Notes: generated by a model from the letters alone, not told the origin. A stretch of 64,000 bases of DNA from Deltaproteobacteria bacterium (GCA_024280335.1 JAJRQI010000012.1:1-64000); one strand, 5' to 3'; shown: positions 31,406-40,854, numbered from the stretch's first letter. Translations and numbers: made by a program.

Positions 31406-33019
31406 ATGCAACTTATCGACCAGAAAACCAAACGGATCATGGAGGGCTGCAAGGAGCGCGCACGGGATCAGGGCCTCTCCTTCGAAGATGAAACCCTCGA
31501 ATATGTGGTCAGCAACCGTGACATGATCGAATTGATGCCGAAAAATATGATCCCGACCCTCTACGATTACTGGGTGCATGATGTCGAGGTGTTGCGGGAA
31601 CAGGGCAAGTATGAACTCTACCCGAGCAACCCTTACGAAACGGTGATCAACACCCGACCGGCGATCTCTTTCTACAACGACAACAACCCCGACTGGCTCA
31701 ACGTGATGATCTTTTATCACGTCATCGGCCATATCGATTTTTTCCAGAACAACCTCTATTTTCGGCATACCTGGGACGATGATCTGACCGGGCAGGCGCT
31801 GGCCGACAAACGGCTGATCGCACGTCTGCGCTCCGAGCACGGTCGCTGGGTCGATTACGTGATCGAGTTTGCCCGCGGGATCGACAATCTGGTCGGATAT
31901 TTCAGCGAACTCGGCAAACTCAACCGCACCGAAAGCGGCTGTTCGGCCCGCGTCGATTACTATTTCGACTATTTTCTGCAGGCCGTCAAACAGCTGAAAA
32001 TCAGTGATTACGTCAAGCAGATTGAAGAATTCAACCAGGCCTTGAAAGAGGACCGCGAGCGCGGGGAGCAGAACTTCTTTGCCGAAGTGATCAAGAAATC
32101 CCCTGAATTTGCAGCGGCATTTGAAAAGTATCGGCAGAAATACCAGGCGCCGAGTGTCGATCTGCTGCAATACCTGATTGATCAGTCAGTGTTTCTCAAT
32201 CGTGAAGAAAACAAATGGATGCAATCGGTCATCGAGATCGTCCGCAGCACCTCGATCTACTTTCAGCCACAGATCCGCACCAAAATCATGAACGAGGGCT
32301 GGGCCAGCTACTGGCACGAGACGCTGTTCTTGCAGGATGACCGGATCCGGGGTCACGAGGTTGATTTTGCCCGGGTCAATGCGGCGGTCACGTCGATGCC
32401 GCGGGTCGGCCTGAACCCCTACGCGCTGGGGATGCGATTATTTTACGGGTTGGAGGAGAATGCCGAGCGCGGCTGCTACAGCTACGATTTCGACCGGCTG
32501 CACGACATCGAAGCGCGCAAGAAATACCATCGAAACACCGCTGCCGGGCGCGATTTTATCTTCAAAGTACGGGAAAATTTCAGCGATTTCACCTTTATCA
32601 ACAGCTTTGTCGATCAGGACTTTGTCGATCGAAATAAGCTCTTTGTTGCCGATCGACGGCTCAACAAAGAGCGGATGGTCTGGGAGTATTACGTCAAGAG
32701 CCGCAAAAGTGAAGATTATCGGCAGATGCTGTTCGCTTCCCTCTATCATCCACCCCGGATCGAGGTGGTCCCGGAGCAGTCGACCGACGGCATTCTCTAT
32801 CTGAACCACCGGCAAGAAGGGAAGCCGCTGGTGAAAGAGTATCTGGCCAATACCCTGCTCGGCATTGAATATCTATGGGGAGCGCCGGTCGCGCTGGAAA
32901 CCAGTGACGCGGAGGTCAAACCAGCCAGTGAAACGGAGGAGGAGACCGAACCGCAGGTCAGTTGGAGTCGAGTTCGCTACCACATGAAGAAGCGTCGCCT
33001 CAGCAGGGAAAAGGTCTAG
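31406..33019 (+). CDS. spoVR: SpoVR family protein
   Basis: A 537-residue member of the SpoVR family, normally encoded next to prkA and DUF444 genes. Recognisable segments are 'FYHVIGHIDFFQNNLYF', 'KIMNEGWASYWHE' (a His/Glu-rich motif typical of the family), 'VGLNPYALGMRLF' and the C-terminal 'LEVVPEQ...LYLNHRQEGKPLVKEY' region. Named for a role in Bacillus spore cortex formation, but the family is common in non-sporulating Proteobacteria. It lies 18 bases after DUF444 and is followed by prkA-2 after 5 bases. Confidence 0.92.
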   Translation: MQLIDQKTKRIMEGCKERARDQGLSFEDETLEYVVSNRDMIELMPKNMIPTLYDYWVHDVEVLREQGKYELYPSNPYETVINTRPAISFYNDNNPDWLNVMIFYHVIGHIDFFQNNLYFRHTWDDDLTGQALADKRLIARLRSEHGRWVDYVIEFARGIDNLVGYFSELGKLNRTESGCSARVDYYFDYFLQAVKQLKISDYVKQIEEFNQALKEDRERGEQNFFAEVIKKSPEFAAAFEKYRQKYQAPSVDLLQYLIDQSVFLNREENKWMQSVIEIVRSTSIYFQPQIRTKIMNEGWASYWHETLFLQDDRIRGHEVDFARVNAAVTSMPRVGLNPYALGMRLFYGLEENAERGCYSYDFDRLHDIEARKKYHRNTAAGRDFIFKVRENFSDFTFINSFVDQDFVDRNKLFVADRRLNKERMVWEYYVKSRKSEDYRQMLFASLYHPPRIEVVPEQSTDGILYLNHRQEGKPLVKEYLANTLLGIEYLWGAPVALETSDAEVKPASETEEETEPQVSWSRVRYHMKKRRLSREKV

Positions 33020-33024
33020 ACACT

Positions 33025-35352
33025 ATGGCCGATGATCTGAAAAAAAACATAGAGCCGAAATCGAACATCGATACCGCGATGGAACGTTTCGTTCACATCC
33101 AGCAGGATCACGACCCCGGCGGATCTTTGCGCTTCGAAGACTACCTGAAACGGGTGACCGCCGATCCGACCATGGCGATCCGCAATATCTTTCAAGTTTT
33201 TCACGATCTGATCAAGGACTATGTCGAGCCGGGGATCGACGAGCATCAGGATGACCCCGAATCGATCAATTTTGCCGACTATGATACCAGCCGTCTGTTT
33301 GTCGAGGATGCCGACAACCCCTTCTTTGCCGACCGACTGTTCTCCAACCGCCTGGTCAAGCTGGCGGAAAATTTTCGCCACAGTTCGCAGCAGAACAAAA
33401 TTTACATCTTCAAGGGTCCGCACGGCTGCGGTAAAAGTACCTTTCTCGACAACCTGCTGCGCAAGTTCGAGCAGTATGTCAACAGTTCGCAAGGTTGTAC
33501 CTTTGAGGCGGTCTGGCGGCTGGATCGGCAGGTTCTCGGCAATTTCAACGAAAAGGAGAGCAACCGCTTCCTCGACAAACTGTCCGGCCTGCTCGACCAG
33601 TACGAACTGCGCCAGAGCGATCTGATCGAAGCGCAGCAGGCAGCCTATCAGGGGGATGCCTTTATTGAGGTTCCCTGTCCCAGTCACGACAGCCCGATTC
33701 TGATGATTCCGCGTGAATACCGGCGCTCCTTTTTTGACGATCTGTTCAAGAACGACGAGATCAAGTGGAAACTCTTTACCGAAAAACAGTATGAGTGGGT
33801 GTTTCGCGACACCCCTTGCACCATCTGCACCTCGATCTACGAAGCACTGCTCAGCCATCTGCGGGACCCGATGCTGGTGCTGCAGATGTTATTCGCCCGC
33901 CATTACCGTTTCAACCGCCGACTCGGCGAGGGGATCAGCGTCTACAGCCCCGGCGACCGTGAACTTAAGCAGAATGTTCTCGGCAATCAGATGCTGCAGG
34001 CACGGATCAACGGCCTGCTGCGCGATAGTAACCAGGTGCAGTACCTGTTCTCCAACTTTGCCAAAACCAACAACGGCATCTACGCGCTGATGGATGTCAA
34101 GGGGCACAACGTCGATCGCTTACTGGAGCTGCATAACATCATCAGTGAAGGGGTGCATAAGGTTGAGTATATCGAGGAGAAGGTCAATTCCCTGTTTCTG
34201 GCCTTGATGAATCCCGAGGATGAAGAAAGTATCAAGGATCTGCCGTCGCTCTCCGACCGGATCGAGTACATCAAAATCCCCTATGTTCTCGATCTGCGCA
34301 CCGGGGTGGAGATCTACCGTAACACCTTCGGCCGGCATATCGATCAACACTTCCTGCCGCGGGTGCTGCACAATTTTGCCCGGGTGATCATCACCACCCG
34401 ACTGGGGATCAACTCGGCGGCGATGATCGAATGGATCGGCCACCCCTCCCGCTACAGCAGCTACTGTGATGAAAACCTGCAACTGCTGAAGATGGAAATC
34501 TATACCGGAAATATCCCCGAATGGCTCAATCTAACTGATCGCAAGGGACTCACGGCCCGGCGGCGCAAGCGGATCATTGCCGAATCCGAACATGAAGGGG
34601 TTGCCGGTTTTTCCGGACGCGATTCGATCCGCATCTTCAGTGAACTCCATGCGGCACATGCCAAAGAGGGGGCGATGATCGACATGGCCACCCTCTACAG
34701 TTTTTTCAGCAAGAACAGCGAATGGATGAAGCTGATCCCCACCGGGTTTCTCGACTCATTACTGCACATGTACAACTACACCATCATGCAGGAGATCAAG
34801 GAATCACTCTATTATTACAACGAGGAACAGATTACCCACGACCTGCAGAATTACATGTTTGCCGTGAACTTTGAAATCGACACCAGGGTTACCTGTATTT
34901 ACACCGGCGACAAACTGAAGATCAGTGAAGAGTTCTTTGCCCCGATCGAGAGCCGCTTGCTGACCAACGGCGCCGATCGGGAGAAAACTGCACTGTTCCG
35001 CAAGGGGATCCAGAAGGAATACACCACCCGGACCCTGACCCAGGAGCTACGGCTGGAAGGAAAGCAGGTGACTGAAACCAGGCTCTACCAGAGCCTTTAC
35101 GAACGTTATGTTCACCATCTCAAAGAAAAAGTCCTGGAACCTTTTCTCTCCAACGAAAACTTTCGCCGGGCGATCAAGGCGTTCGGCAGCGAGGAGTTCA
35201 AGACCTACGATGATCGGGTGCGCAATGATGTCGGTTTTCTGATGAACAACTTGTGTGAAAAGTTTGATTACTCGAAATTGGGGGCCAAAGAGGTCTGTAT
35301 CTACTTGATCGATAACGAACTGGCGCAGAAATTTTCGAAAAAGGAGGATTGA
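33025..35352 (+). CDS. Second PrkA-type AAA+/serine kinase paralogue
   Basis: A 775-residue protein with the PrkA plan but distinct sequence. The P-loop is 'FKGPHGCGKSTFLDNLL' (about 129-145). The insertion after it is larger than in prkA-1, with a Cys pair in 'TPCTICTSIYEALLSHL' (about 273). The C-terminal third (about 500-775) is PrkA-like, containing 'GFSGRDSIRIFSELHAAH' and 'GVEIYRNTFGRHIDQHFLPRVL'. A frame extending upstream to 32962 overlaps spoVR, but ATG 33025, 5 bases after the spoVR stop, gives a normal N-terminus. Two PrkA paralogues bracketing DUF444-SpoVR in one operon suggest a heteromeric machine or alternative kinase subunits. Confidence 0.88.
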   Translation: MADDLKKNIEPKSNIDTAMERFVHIQQDHDPGGSLRFEDYLKRVTADPTMAIRNIFQVFHDLIKDYVEPGIDEHQDDPESINFADYDTSRLFVEDADNPFFADRLFSNRLVKLAENFRHSSQQNKIYIFKGPHGCGKSTFLDNLLRKFEQYVNSSQGCTFEAVWRLDRQVLGNFNEKESNRFLDKLSGLLDQYELRQSDLIEAQQAAYQGDAFIEVPCPSHDSPILMIPREYRRSFFDDLFKNDEIKWKLFTEKQYEWVFRDTPCTICTSIYEALLSHLRDPMLVLQMLFARHYRFNRRLGEGISVYSPGDRELKQNVLGNQMLQARINGLLRDSNQVQYLFSNFAKTNNGIYALMDVKGHNVDRLLELHNIISEGVHKVEYIEEKVNSLFLALMNPEDEESIKDLPSLSDRIEYIKIPYVLDLRTGVEIYRNTFGRHIDQHFLPRVLHNFARVIITTRLGINSAAMIEWIGHPSRYSSYCDENLQLLKMEIYTGNIPEWLNLTDRKGLTARRRKRIIAESEHEGVAGFSGRDSIRIFSELHAAHAKEGAMIDMATLYSFFSKNSEWMKLIPTGFLDSLLHMYNYTIMQEIKESLYYYNEEQITHDLQNYMFAVNFEIDTRVTCIYTGDKLKISEEFFAPIESRLLTNGADREKTALFRKGIQKEYTTRTLTQELRLEGKQVTETRLYQSLYERYVHHLKEKVLEPFLSNENFRRAIKAFGSEEFKTYDDRVRNDVGFLMNNLCEKFDYSKLGAKEVCIYLIDNELAQKFSKKED

Positions 35353-35373
35353 TCTGTTTCTCTCTACCGCCGA

Positions 35374-35967
35374 TCAGCTTTTTCTCGCTTCGAATTTATT
35401 CATTCCCGCCAGCAGTAATCCCAGTGTGATAAAGGCACCCGGCGGCAGAATCATCAACAGCATCGGCTGATAACTGGCGCCGAAAATCGAGAAGCCGAGG
35501 ATCGCACCGGAACCGAACAGTTCGCGCACCGCGCCGAGGATAAACAGTGACAGCGTAAAACCGAGCCCCATGCCGCTGCCGTCGACGGCGGCAGCAACGA
35601 CCGGATTTTTCGAGGCGAAAGCTTCGGCACGACCCAGAATCAGGCAGTTGACGACGATCAACGGAATGAAGATCCCCAGCGCCTGGTAAAGATCGTAAAC
35701 CCAGGCCTCCATACACAACTGCACCACGGTAACGAAGGAGGCGATGATGATGATGAAGGCTGGAATCCGCACCCCGGAAGGGATCAGTTTGCGCAGCAGA
35801 GCGACGACGATATTCGAGTAGACCAGCACGAAGGTGGTCGCCAGTCCCATCCCCAAGCCGTTTTCGGCGCTGGTGGTGACAGCGAGCACCGGGCACATCC
35901 CCAGCAGCAGCTTGAAGACTGCGTTCTCTTTCCAGATCCCCTTACTGAATTCTTTGGCCAAACTCAT
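35374..35967 (-). CDS. rnfE: Rnf/Rsx electron transport complex subunit E
   Basis: A 197-residue integral membrane protein with about six helices, homologous to RnfE/NqrD. 'KENAVFKLLLGMCPVLAVTTSAENGLGMG' (in parts) and 'ALGIFIPLIVVNCLILGRAEAFA' are conserved subunit motifs; half-helices near 25 and 110 are thought to hold the membrane FeS centre shared with RnfA. It is the last gene of the rnfABCDGE unit, overlapping rnfG by ATGA. Confidence 0.95.
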   Translation of the reverse strand: MSLAKEFSKGIWKENAVFKLLLGMCPVLAVTTSAENGLGMGLATTFVLVYSNIVVALLRKLIPSGVRIPAFIIIIASFVTVVQLCMEAWVYDLYQALGIFIPLIVVNCLILGRAEAFASKNPVVAAAVDGSGMGLGFTLSLFILGAVRELFGSGAILGFSIFGASYQPMLLMILPPGAFITLGLLLAGMNKFEARKS

Positions 35968-36569
35968 TGCTGACCTCCTTCGGCCAGGATTTTCCGCTGA
36001 TTCTTACGATAGAATTGCAGACCTTTTTTCACCGCACCGACGATCGCCCGCGGTGAGATCGTGGCACCGGTAATCTGGTCGAACTCCCCGCCATCCTTTT
36101 TCACCCGCCAGTCGGCGTTGTCCAGTCCCTTGCCTTTGAAGATATCCTTGAACTTGGCATCGGTAATTTTGCTGCCGAGCCCCGGGGTTTCCGCGTGGGC
36201 AAGGATTTCGACGGCGTTCAGTTTTTCGTCCGGTTTAACCCCGATCATCACTTCGATGTTACCGCTGTAGCCGTCGGGAGCCACCACCTTAAAGGCGGTG
36301 CCGACCAGTTGCGCAGCTTTGCGGCCCCGATAAAAGGTAACTTCAACCGGGTTGCCCTTCTTATCGACGCCGTTTTCCAGGGTGACGATATCGCTGTCCG
36401 GGCTGTTGTCGAACTCCGGCAGGACAGCGCTTAATGCCTTGAGCATCTGCAGCCGCCGCTGCTCCTTGATCGGCTCGCGGGTAGAGCTTTCGACCAACGA
36501 CAGAATCAGACCGGCACAGGCAGCAATCAGGGTCAGGGTAATCAACAGGCGGCTCATCTCTTTTAACAT
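35964..36569 (-). CDS. rnfG: Rnf/Rsx electron transport complex subunit G
   Basis: A 201-residue subunit with one N-terminal membrane helix ('LLITLTLIAACAGLILSLV') and an extracytoplasmic FMN-binding domain. The covalent FMN threonine is in 'DQITGATISPRAIVGAVKKGL' (about residue 175, TGAT). 'AHAETPGLGSKITDAKF' is the other family mark. It passes electrons between RnfD and RnfE/A in the Rnf complex, which couples NADH and ferredoxin oxidoreduction to ion transport. It overlaps rnfE. Confidence 0.95.
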   Translation of the reverse strand: MLKEMSRLLITLTLIAACAGLILSLVESSTREPIKEQRRLQMLKALSAVLPEFDNSPDSDIVTLENGVDKKGNPVEVTFYRGRKAAQLVGTAFKVVAPDGYSGNIEVMIGVKPDEKLNAVEILAHAETPGLGSKITDAKFKDIFKGKGLDNADWRVKKDGGEFDQITGATISPRAIVGAVKKGLQFYRKNQRKILAEGGQQ

Positions 36570-36581
36570 AAATCCTCCGCC

Positions 36582-37571
36582 TTAAGCTTGCGGCTCAACC
36601 TGCCCGTAGATCTTCGGGCGGGTGTAGCGATCGATGAGGGGAGTGCAGGCATTCATCAGCAGGATGGCGAACGATACCCCTTCGGGGTAGCCGCCGAACA
36701 GCCGGATCAGCACGGTCAACAGGCCGCAGCCGCAACCGAAGAGCAGCATCCCCTTGCAGGTGACCGGTGAAGTGACCATATCGGTGGCCATAAAGAAGGC
36801 CCCGAGCAGCAGGCCGCCGGTAAGCAGATGAAAAATCGGGTTCGGGTATCTGCCCGCATCGACCAGCCAGAAGATCCCGCCGAGCACCAGCACCGTACCG
36901 ATAAAACTGACCGGGATATGCCAGCTGATGATCTTCTTGAACAGCAGAAATAGCCCGCCGAGCAACAGCGCAAGCGCCGAGACTTCCCCTACGCTACCGG
37001 CCATGTGGCCTAACAAGTAATCGGTGTAGCCGCTAATTGCCAGCTCCGGCAGTTTGCCGGTCAGCATCACCGCAGTTTGCATCTCCCCCAACGGGGTGGC
37101 GGCGGTCACCGCATCGATCCCGGACCCTAAGGGCGCCGGAGTAGTCCAACTGGTCATCTGTACGGGAAAGGAGATCAGCAAGACTACCCGTGCGACCAGC
37201 GCCGGGTTAAAGGGGTTGTAGCCGAGGCCGCCGTAGACCTGCTTGCCAATCAGAATCGCAATCGCCGCACCCAACAGTGAGAGCCACCAAGGGGTGGATG
37301 GCGGCAGGTTGAGTGCCAGCAGAATACCGGTCAGCGCCGCCGAACCGTCACTCAGGGTCAGCGGTTGTTTCAGCAGTTTGCAACTGAGAGCTTCAAAGGC
37401 CAGGCAACCGAGGGTACAGATCAGCAGTACGCTCAGGGCTGGCAAGCCGAAAAAATAGATCGACAGCAGAGTCGCCGGCAGCAGAGCATAAATCACCAGC
37501 CGCATCACTTTGTCGGTGGTTTCGCCGCTGTGGATATGGGGCGAAGATGACAGATAAAGCTGATTGTCCAC
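36582..37571 (-). CDS. rnfD: Rnf/Rsx electron transport complex subunit D
   Basis: A 329-residue membrane protein of the NqrB/RnfD family. It begins VDNQLYLSSSPHIHSGETTDKVMRL (given in part): a GTG at 37571 codes the first residue and sits one base after the rnfC stop, with GGAAG upstream. A longer ATG frame from 37772 would overlap rnfC by 200 bases and has no RnfD-like sequence. FMN attachment is expected at the threonine in 'SGIDAVTAATPLG'. Ten or so membrane helices. Confidence 0.93.
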   Translation of the reverse strand: MDNQLYLSSSPHIHSGETTDKVMRLVIYALLPATLLSIYFFGLPALSVLLICTLGCLAFEALSCKLLKQPLTLSDGSAALTGILLALNLPPSTPWWLSLLGAAIAILIGKQVYGGLGYNPFNPALVARVVLLISFPVQMTSWTTPAPLGSGIDAVTAATPLGEMQTAVMLTGKLPELAISGYTDYLLGHMAGSVGEVSALALLLGGLFLLFKKIISWHIPVSFIGTVLVLGGIFWLVDAGRYPNPIFHLLTGGLLLGAFFMATDMVTSPVTCKGMLLFGCGCGLLTVLIRLFGGYPEGVSFAILLMNACTPLIDRYTRPKIYGQVEPQA

Positions 37572-37572
37572 G

Positions 37573-38898
37573 TCAGAGCTTCCTTCTCTTGGCCAGAATG
37601 CCGCCCTTGATATGGCGGATCGACTGCACCAGCGGCAGAGTCGCCGGGCAGATGTAGGTACAGCAACCACACTCGATACAGTCGAGAGCATGATAGTCTG
37701 CCGCCTCGTCAACCAACTCCAGCCGGGCATAGGCGGCGATGGTGGTCGGCTGCAGGTGGATCGGACAAACACTGATACAACGACCGCAACGGATACAGGG
37801 TCCGGCCTTCATCTGCGGAAGATCTTCCTCGCGGAAAATCAGCAATCCCGAAGTGCCGCGGATGGCCGGCACCTCCAGCGACAGCTGGGTCTGCCCCATC
37901 ATCGGTCCGCCCATGATGATCTTGGCCGGTTCGCCGTTCAGCCCGCCGCACTGAGCAACCAGATGGCTCAGCGGCGTGCCGATAGCGATCAGCAGGTTTT
38001 TCGCTTCGACGACAGCGGGGCCGGTAATGGTGGTAATCCGCTCCACCAGGGGCCGACCCAAGCGGATCGCATCGCTGATCGCCGCCGCAGTGCCGACATT
38101 CTGCACAACGATGCCGCAATCCATCGGCAGTCCGCCGGAGGGCACCTGACGACCGGTGCAGGCATCGATCAACTGCTTTTCAGCCCCTTGCGGATACTGA
38201 ACCTTGAGCGACTGGACCTGAATCTGGTGCGGCGCGCATTCTTTACGCAGATATTCGATGGCGTCAGGCTTGTTCGCTTCAATGCCGATAATCGCCTTAT
38301 CGACCGCCAGAACTTTGCAGAGAATCTTGATGCCGTCGATGATCCGCTCGGCTTCTTCCAACATCAGCCGGTGGTCAGCGGTCAGGAAGGGCTCACATTC
38401 GACGCCGTTAAGGATCAGGGTGTCGATCGCTTTGTCTTGCGGTGGCGACAGTTTAACGTGGGCCGGAAAGGTCGCCCCGCCCAGGCCGACAATCCCGGCA
38501 TCGCGGATCAGGTTCTTCAGGGTGGCGGCATCCAGTTGCTCAGGATCGTTCCCCTTGAGGGTTTCATCCCACTGATCGGCGCCGTCCGGCTTGATCACCA
38601 CCGAGGGCAACGGCCGACCCATCGGGTGCAGGCGCGGCTCGACGGCGATCACTTCCCCGGAAGTCGAAGCGTGAATCGGCACCGAAACGAATCCCTTGGC
38701 GACGGCGATAACCTGACCTTTTTTCACTCGCTCGCCGACCGCGACACAGATCTCGGCCGGAGCACCGATATGCTGGGCCGCCGGGATGATCAACTCGTCC
38801 GGCAACGGACAACGTTCGATCGGTTTATGGGCGGAATATTTTTTACTGTCGGGTGGATGCAGACCGCCAGCGAAAGTTTTTTGCTTCATGGTTGTCAT
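37573..38898 (-). CDS. rnfC: Rnf/Rsx electron transport complex subunit C
   Basis: A 441-residue soluble, membrane-attached subunit with the NADH/FMN Rossmann-type domain related to NuoF ('GVECEPFLTADHRLMLEEAERII') and an SLBB-like region. Two [4Fe-4S] motifs lie near the C-terminus: 'CIRCGRCISVCP' and 'CIECGCCTYICP'. The N-terminal 'TFAGGLHPPDSK' is standard. ATG 38898 and ATG 38889 are both possible; GAGAGGA lies 3 or 12 bases upstream respectively. It is the NADH-oxidising entry of the complex. Confidence 0.95.
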   Translation of the reverse strand: MTTMKQKTFAGGLHPPDSKKYSAHKPIERCPLPDELIIPAAQHIGAPAEICVAVGERVKKGQVIAVAKGFVSVPIHASTSGEVIAVEPRLHPMGRPLPSVVIKPDGADQWDETLKGNDPEQLDAATLKNLIRDAGIVGLGGATFPAHVKLSPPQDKAIDTLILNGVECEPFLTADHRLMLEEAERIIDGIKILCKVLAVDKAIIGIEANKPDAIEYLRKECAPHQIQVQSLKVQYPQGAEKQLIDACTGRQVPSGGLPMDCGIVVQNVGTAAAISDAIRLGRPLVERITTITGPAVVEAKNLLIAIGTPLSHLVAQCGGLNGEPAKIIMGGPMMGQTQLSLEVPAIRGTSGLLIFREEDLPQMKAGPCIRCGRCISVCPIHLQPTTIAAYARLELVDEAADYHALDCIECGCCTYICPATLPLVQSIRHIKGGILAKRRKL

Positions 38899-38906
38899 CA
38901 ATCCTC

Positions 38907-39755
38907 TCAGGCGGCTGAATCCCGGTTGACCGGGACGCTCGGTGCGGGATAACTGCTCCCTTGCGGATAGCCGGTGCTGAAATCACGGATACACTTGGTC
39001 GGGCATTTTCCGATCGCCGCGGCAGCTTCGAGGTGATGCTCATACTCGACAATGGCGAGGAAGTTTTCCACCTTATAGGCTTCGGGCGCGGTCTTTTTGC
39101 AGATATGACAGGCGATGCAGCCGATCTGGCAGTATTTACGCACCGCAGCGCCCTTGTCATGGCTGTTGCAGAGCACGTGGGTCATCGCATCAAGCGGCGC
39201 CATGCTGATCACCTGACGCGGGCAGGCAGCGACACATTTTTCGCAGCCGGTGCATTTTTCACGACTGATCACCGCCAAGCCTTCAGGGGTCATTTCGATC
39301 GCCCCGAACGGGCAGGCCCGCTCGCAGGAGCCGAGTCCCAGACAGCCGCCGGGGCAGGCTTTGGGACCATCAGCGATCTTCTGTGCGGCATTGCAGTCGT
39401 CCAGGCCGAGATAGCGATACTTGGCGGTCGCCTTCTGATTGTCGCCCTGACAGAGGACCACAGCCACCTTCGGGTCCGCAGTAACCGCCTCGATGCCGAG
39501 GATATGGGCAATCTGTTCGACGCTCTCGGCACCGCCGGGGGTACAGAGATTGGCGGCGATGGTTCCTTCGACCACCCCTTTGGCGTAGCCGGCGCAGCCG
39601 GGCAGGCCGCAGGCGCCGCAGTTGGCGCCGGGCAAAACCTCCAGCACCGCAAGTTCGCGCGGATCAACTTCGACGGCGAACTTCTTCGCGGCGATCCCCA
39701 AAGCTACGGCCGCGACCAGACCGATACCACCGATAGTCAATACTGCTGCAAGCAT
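38907..39755 (-). CDS. rnfB: Rnf/Rsx electron transport complex subunit B
   Basis: A 282-residue ferredoxin-like subunit. An N-terminal membrane helix is followed by the 'GANCGACGLPGCAGYA' four-cysteine [4Fe-4S] motif (about 43-58), then a DUF-type Fe-S domain and two ferredoxin clusters ('GSCERACPFGAI', 'CTGCEKCVAACP'). An extra C-terminal cysteine run ('YCQIGCIACHICKK') is present, giving a longer protein than E. coli RsxB (about 190). It is the ferredoxin-interacting subunit. Confidence 0.95.
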   Translation of the reverse strand: MLAAVLTIGGIGLVAAVALGIAAKKFAVEVDPRELAVLEVLPGANCGACGLPGCAGYAKGVVEGTIAANLCTPGGAESVEQIAHILGIEAVTADPKVAVVLCQGDNQKATAKYRYLGLDDCNAAQKIADGPKACPGGCLGLGSCERACPFGAIEMTPEGLAVISREKCTGCEKCVAACPRQVISMAPLDAMTHVLCNSHDKGAAVRKYCQIGCIACHICKKTAPEAYKVENFLAIVEYEHHLEAAAAIGKCPTKCIRDFSTGYPQGSSYPAPSVPVNRDSAA

Positions 39756-39759
39756 GATT

Positions 39760-40341
39760 TTAGCCTTTCACCAATCCGGCAAAGCCCATGAATGCCAGCG
39801 ACAGTAATCCGGCGGTGATCAGGGCGATCGCCGTACCGCGAAAGGCTTTCGGCACCGGGCAGAGATCAAGTCGCTCGCGCAGACCGGCAAACAGGACCAT
39901 CGCCAGAGTGAACCCGAGACCGGCACCCAGCGCAAAAACCACTGATTCGAGAAAGCTGTAACTCTTCTGAATACTGAGGACTGCGACACCGAGTACGGCA
40001 CAGTTGGTGGTGATCAGCGGCAGGAAGATGCCCAACGACTGGTAGAGTACCGGGCTGGTTTTCTGAATCACCATCTCGACCAGCTGCACCAGCGAGGCAA
40101 TGACCAGAATAAAGGCGATCGTCTGCAGGTATTCGATGCCGAAGGGGATCAGCACCAGATACTGGATAAACCAGGTGACGACCGAAGCGACGGTCATGAC
40201 AAAGATAACCGCCATGCCCATGCCGAGTGCGGTTTCAACCTTTTTCGAGACGCCCAGAAACGGGCAGATACCGAGAAAGCGCGCCAGTACGAAGTTGTTT
40301 ACAAAAACGGCACTGATCAGGATCAGTAGAAGTTCAACCAT
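39760..40341 (-). CDS. rnfA: Rnf/Rsx electron transport complex subunit A
   Basis: A 193-residue six-helix membrane subunit: '[29 protein letters not shown]' (in parts) and '[18 protein letters not shown]' are conserved and contain the cysteines of the shared membrane [2Fe-2S] site. The frame can be extended by 8 codons, but GGGAG precedes ATG 40341 and the family starts with MVE. First gene of the operon, 4 bases before rnfB. Confidence 0.95.
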   Translation of the reverse strand: MVELLLILISAVFVNNFVLARFLGICPFLGVSKKVETALGMGMAVIFVMTVASVVTWFIQYLVLIPFGIEYLQTIAFILVIASLVQLVEMVIQKTSPVLYQSLGIFLPLITTNCAVLGVAVLSIQKSYSFLESVVFALGAGLGFTLAMVLFAGLRERLDLCPVPKAFRGTAIALITAGLLSLAFMGFAGLVKG

Positions 40342-40380
40342 GGAGCACTCCCAAGATGGATACAAATGGTAAGACCACTT

Positions 40381-40409
40381 GTTTTAATGGAGCTGGGATT
40401 TTTTGTCAA
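40381..40409 (-). promoter_or_regulatory. Sigma-70 promoter of the rnf operon
   Basis: On the minus strand TTGACA (40409-40404) is followed after exactly 17 bases by TAAAAC (40386-40381). The -35 is perfect and the -10 has four of six consensus bases. It lies 40 bases before the rnfA ATG. Confidence 0.65.
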
Positions 40410-40471
40410 ATATTTTATTTTTCAGTGAGATAGGCTGAAATCCTACGAAATATGCTTGCAGAATACGCTTC

Positions 40472-40495
40472 GGGCCGACCCCGAAAGGTCGGCCC
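40472..40495 (-). terminator. Strong GC hairpin between the ETF-SCP2 unit and rnfA
   Basis: GGGCCGACC (40472-40480) pairs perfectly with GGTCGGCCC (40487-40495) around CCGAAA. It lies 40 bases past the SCP2 stop. The stem is strong, though the following bases are not U-rich, so termination may be partial. Confidence 0.55.
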
Positions 40496-40535
40496 ATGAT
40501 ACATGAAATCCTTGTACTTGTGTTGTGCCTTTTGC

Positions 40536-40844
40536 TCAACCCTTACCGCAGGCAGCTAAAAAACTCTGCAGGATCGATGGATTATTTGATTTGATCGCCC
40601 CGGAAAGAAAATCTTTCAGCCCCGGGCGATAGTTCTGATTCCAGACTTGGAGAAAAAAGTCTGCACTGGTTTTGCAAACGCAATCGGCATTTTCCAGCGT
40701 CCGGCCGGCCTCGACCCGGCAGCCTTCCGGAGTGATAAATACCGTCTTTTTGGTGTCGCCGATGGAGAAATATATACTGGCCGACTGCTCGACCGCTGTC
40801 GGATTGTACTGCTGCTCCAGTTGATTGAAAATCTGTTCGATCAT
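40536..40844 (-). CDS. SCP2 sterol-binding domain protein
   Basis: A 102-residue single SCP2 domain: 'SASIYFSIGDTKKTVFITPEGCRVEAGR' (strands) and 'KTSADFFLQVWNQNYRPGLKDFLSGAIK' are typical. SCP2 domains bind hydrophobic ligands such as acyl-CoA or sterols. It follows etfA by 10 bases and reads in the same unit, so an acyl-CoA carrier role beside the electron-transfer flavoprotein is a reasonable inference. GGAGCGG precedes the ATG. Confidence 0.8.
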   Translation of the reverse strand: MIEQIFNQLEQQYNPTAVEQSASIYFSIGDTKKTVFITPEGCRVEAGRTLENADCVCKTSADFFLQVWNQNYRPGLKDFLSGAIKSNNPSILQSFLAACGKG

Positions 40845-40854
40845 TGTGCCGCTC

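Noticed and set aside
37564-38952. Long plus-strand frame (462 codons) opposite rnfC
   Set aside because: Shadow of rnfC, which has clear FeS motifs on the other strand.
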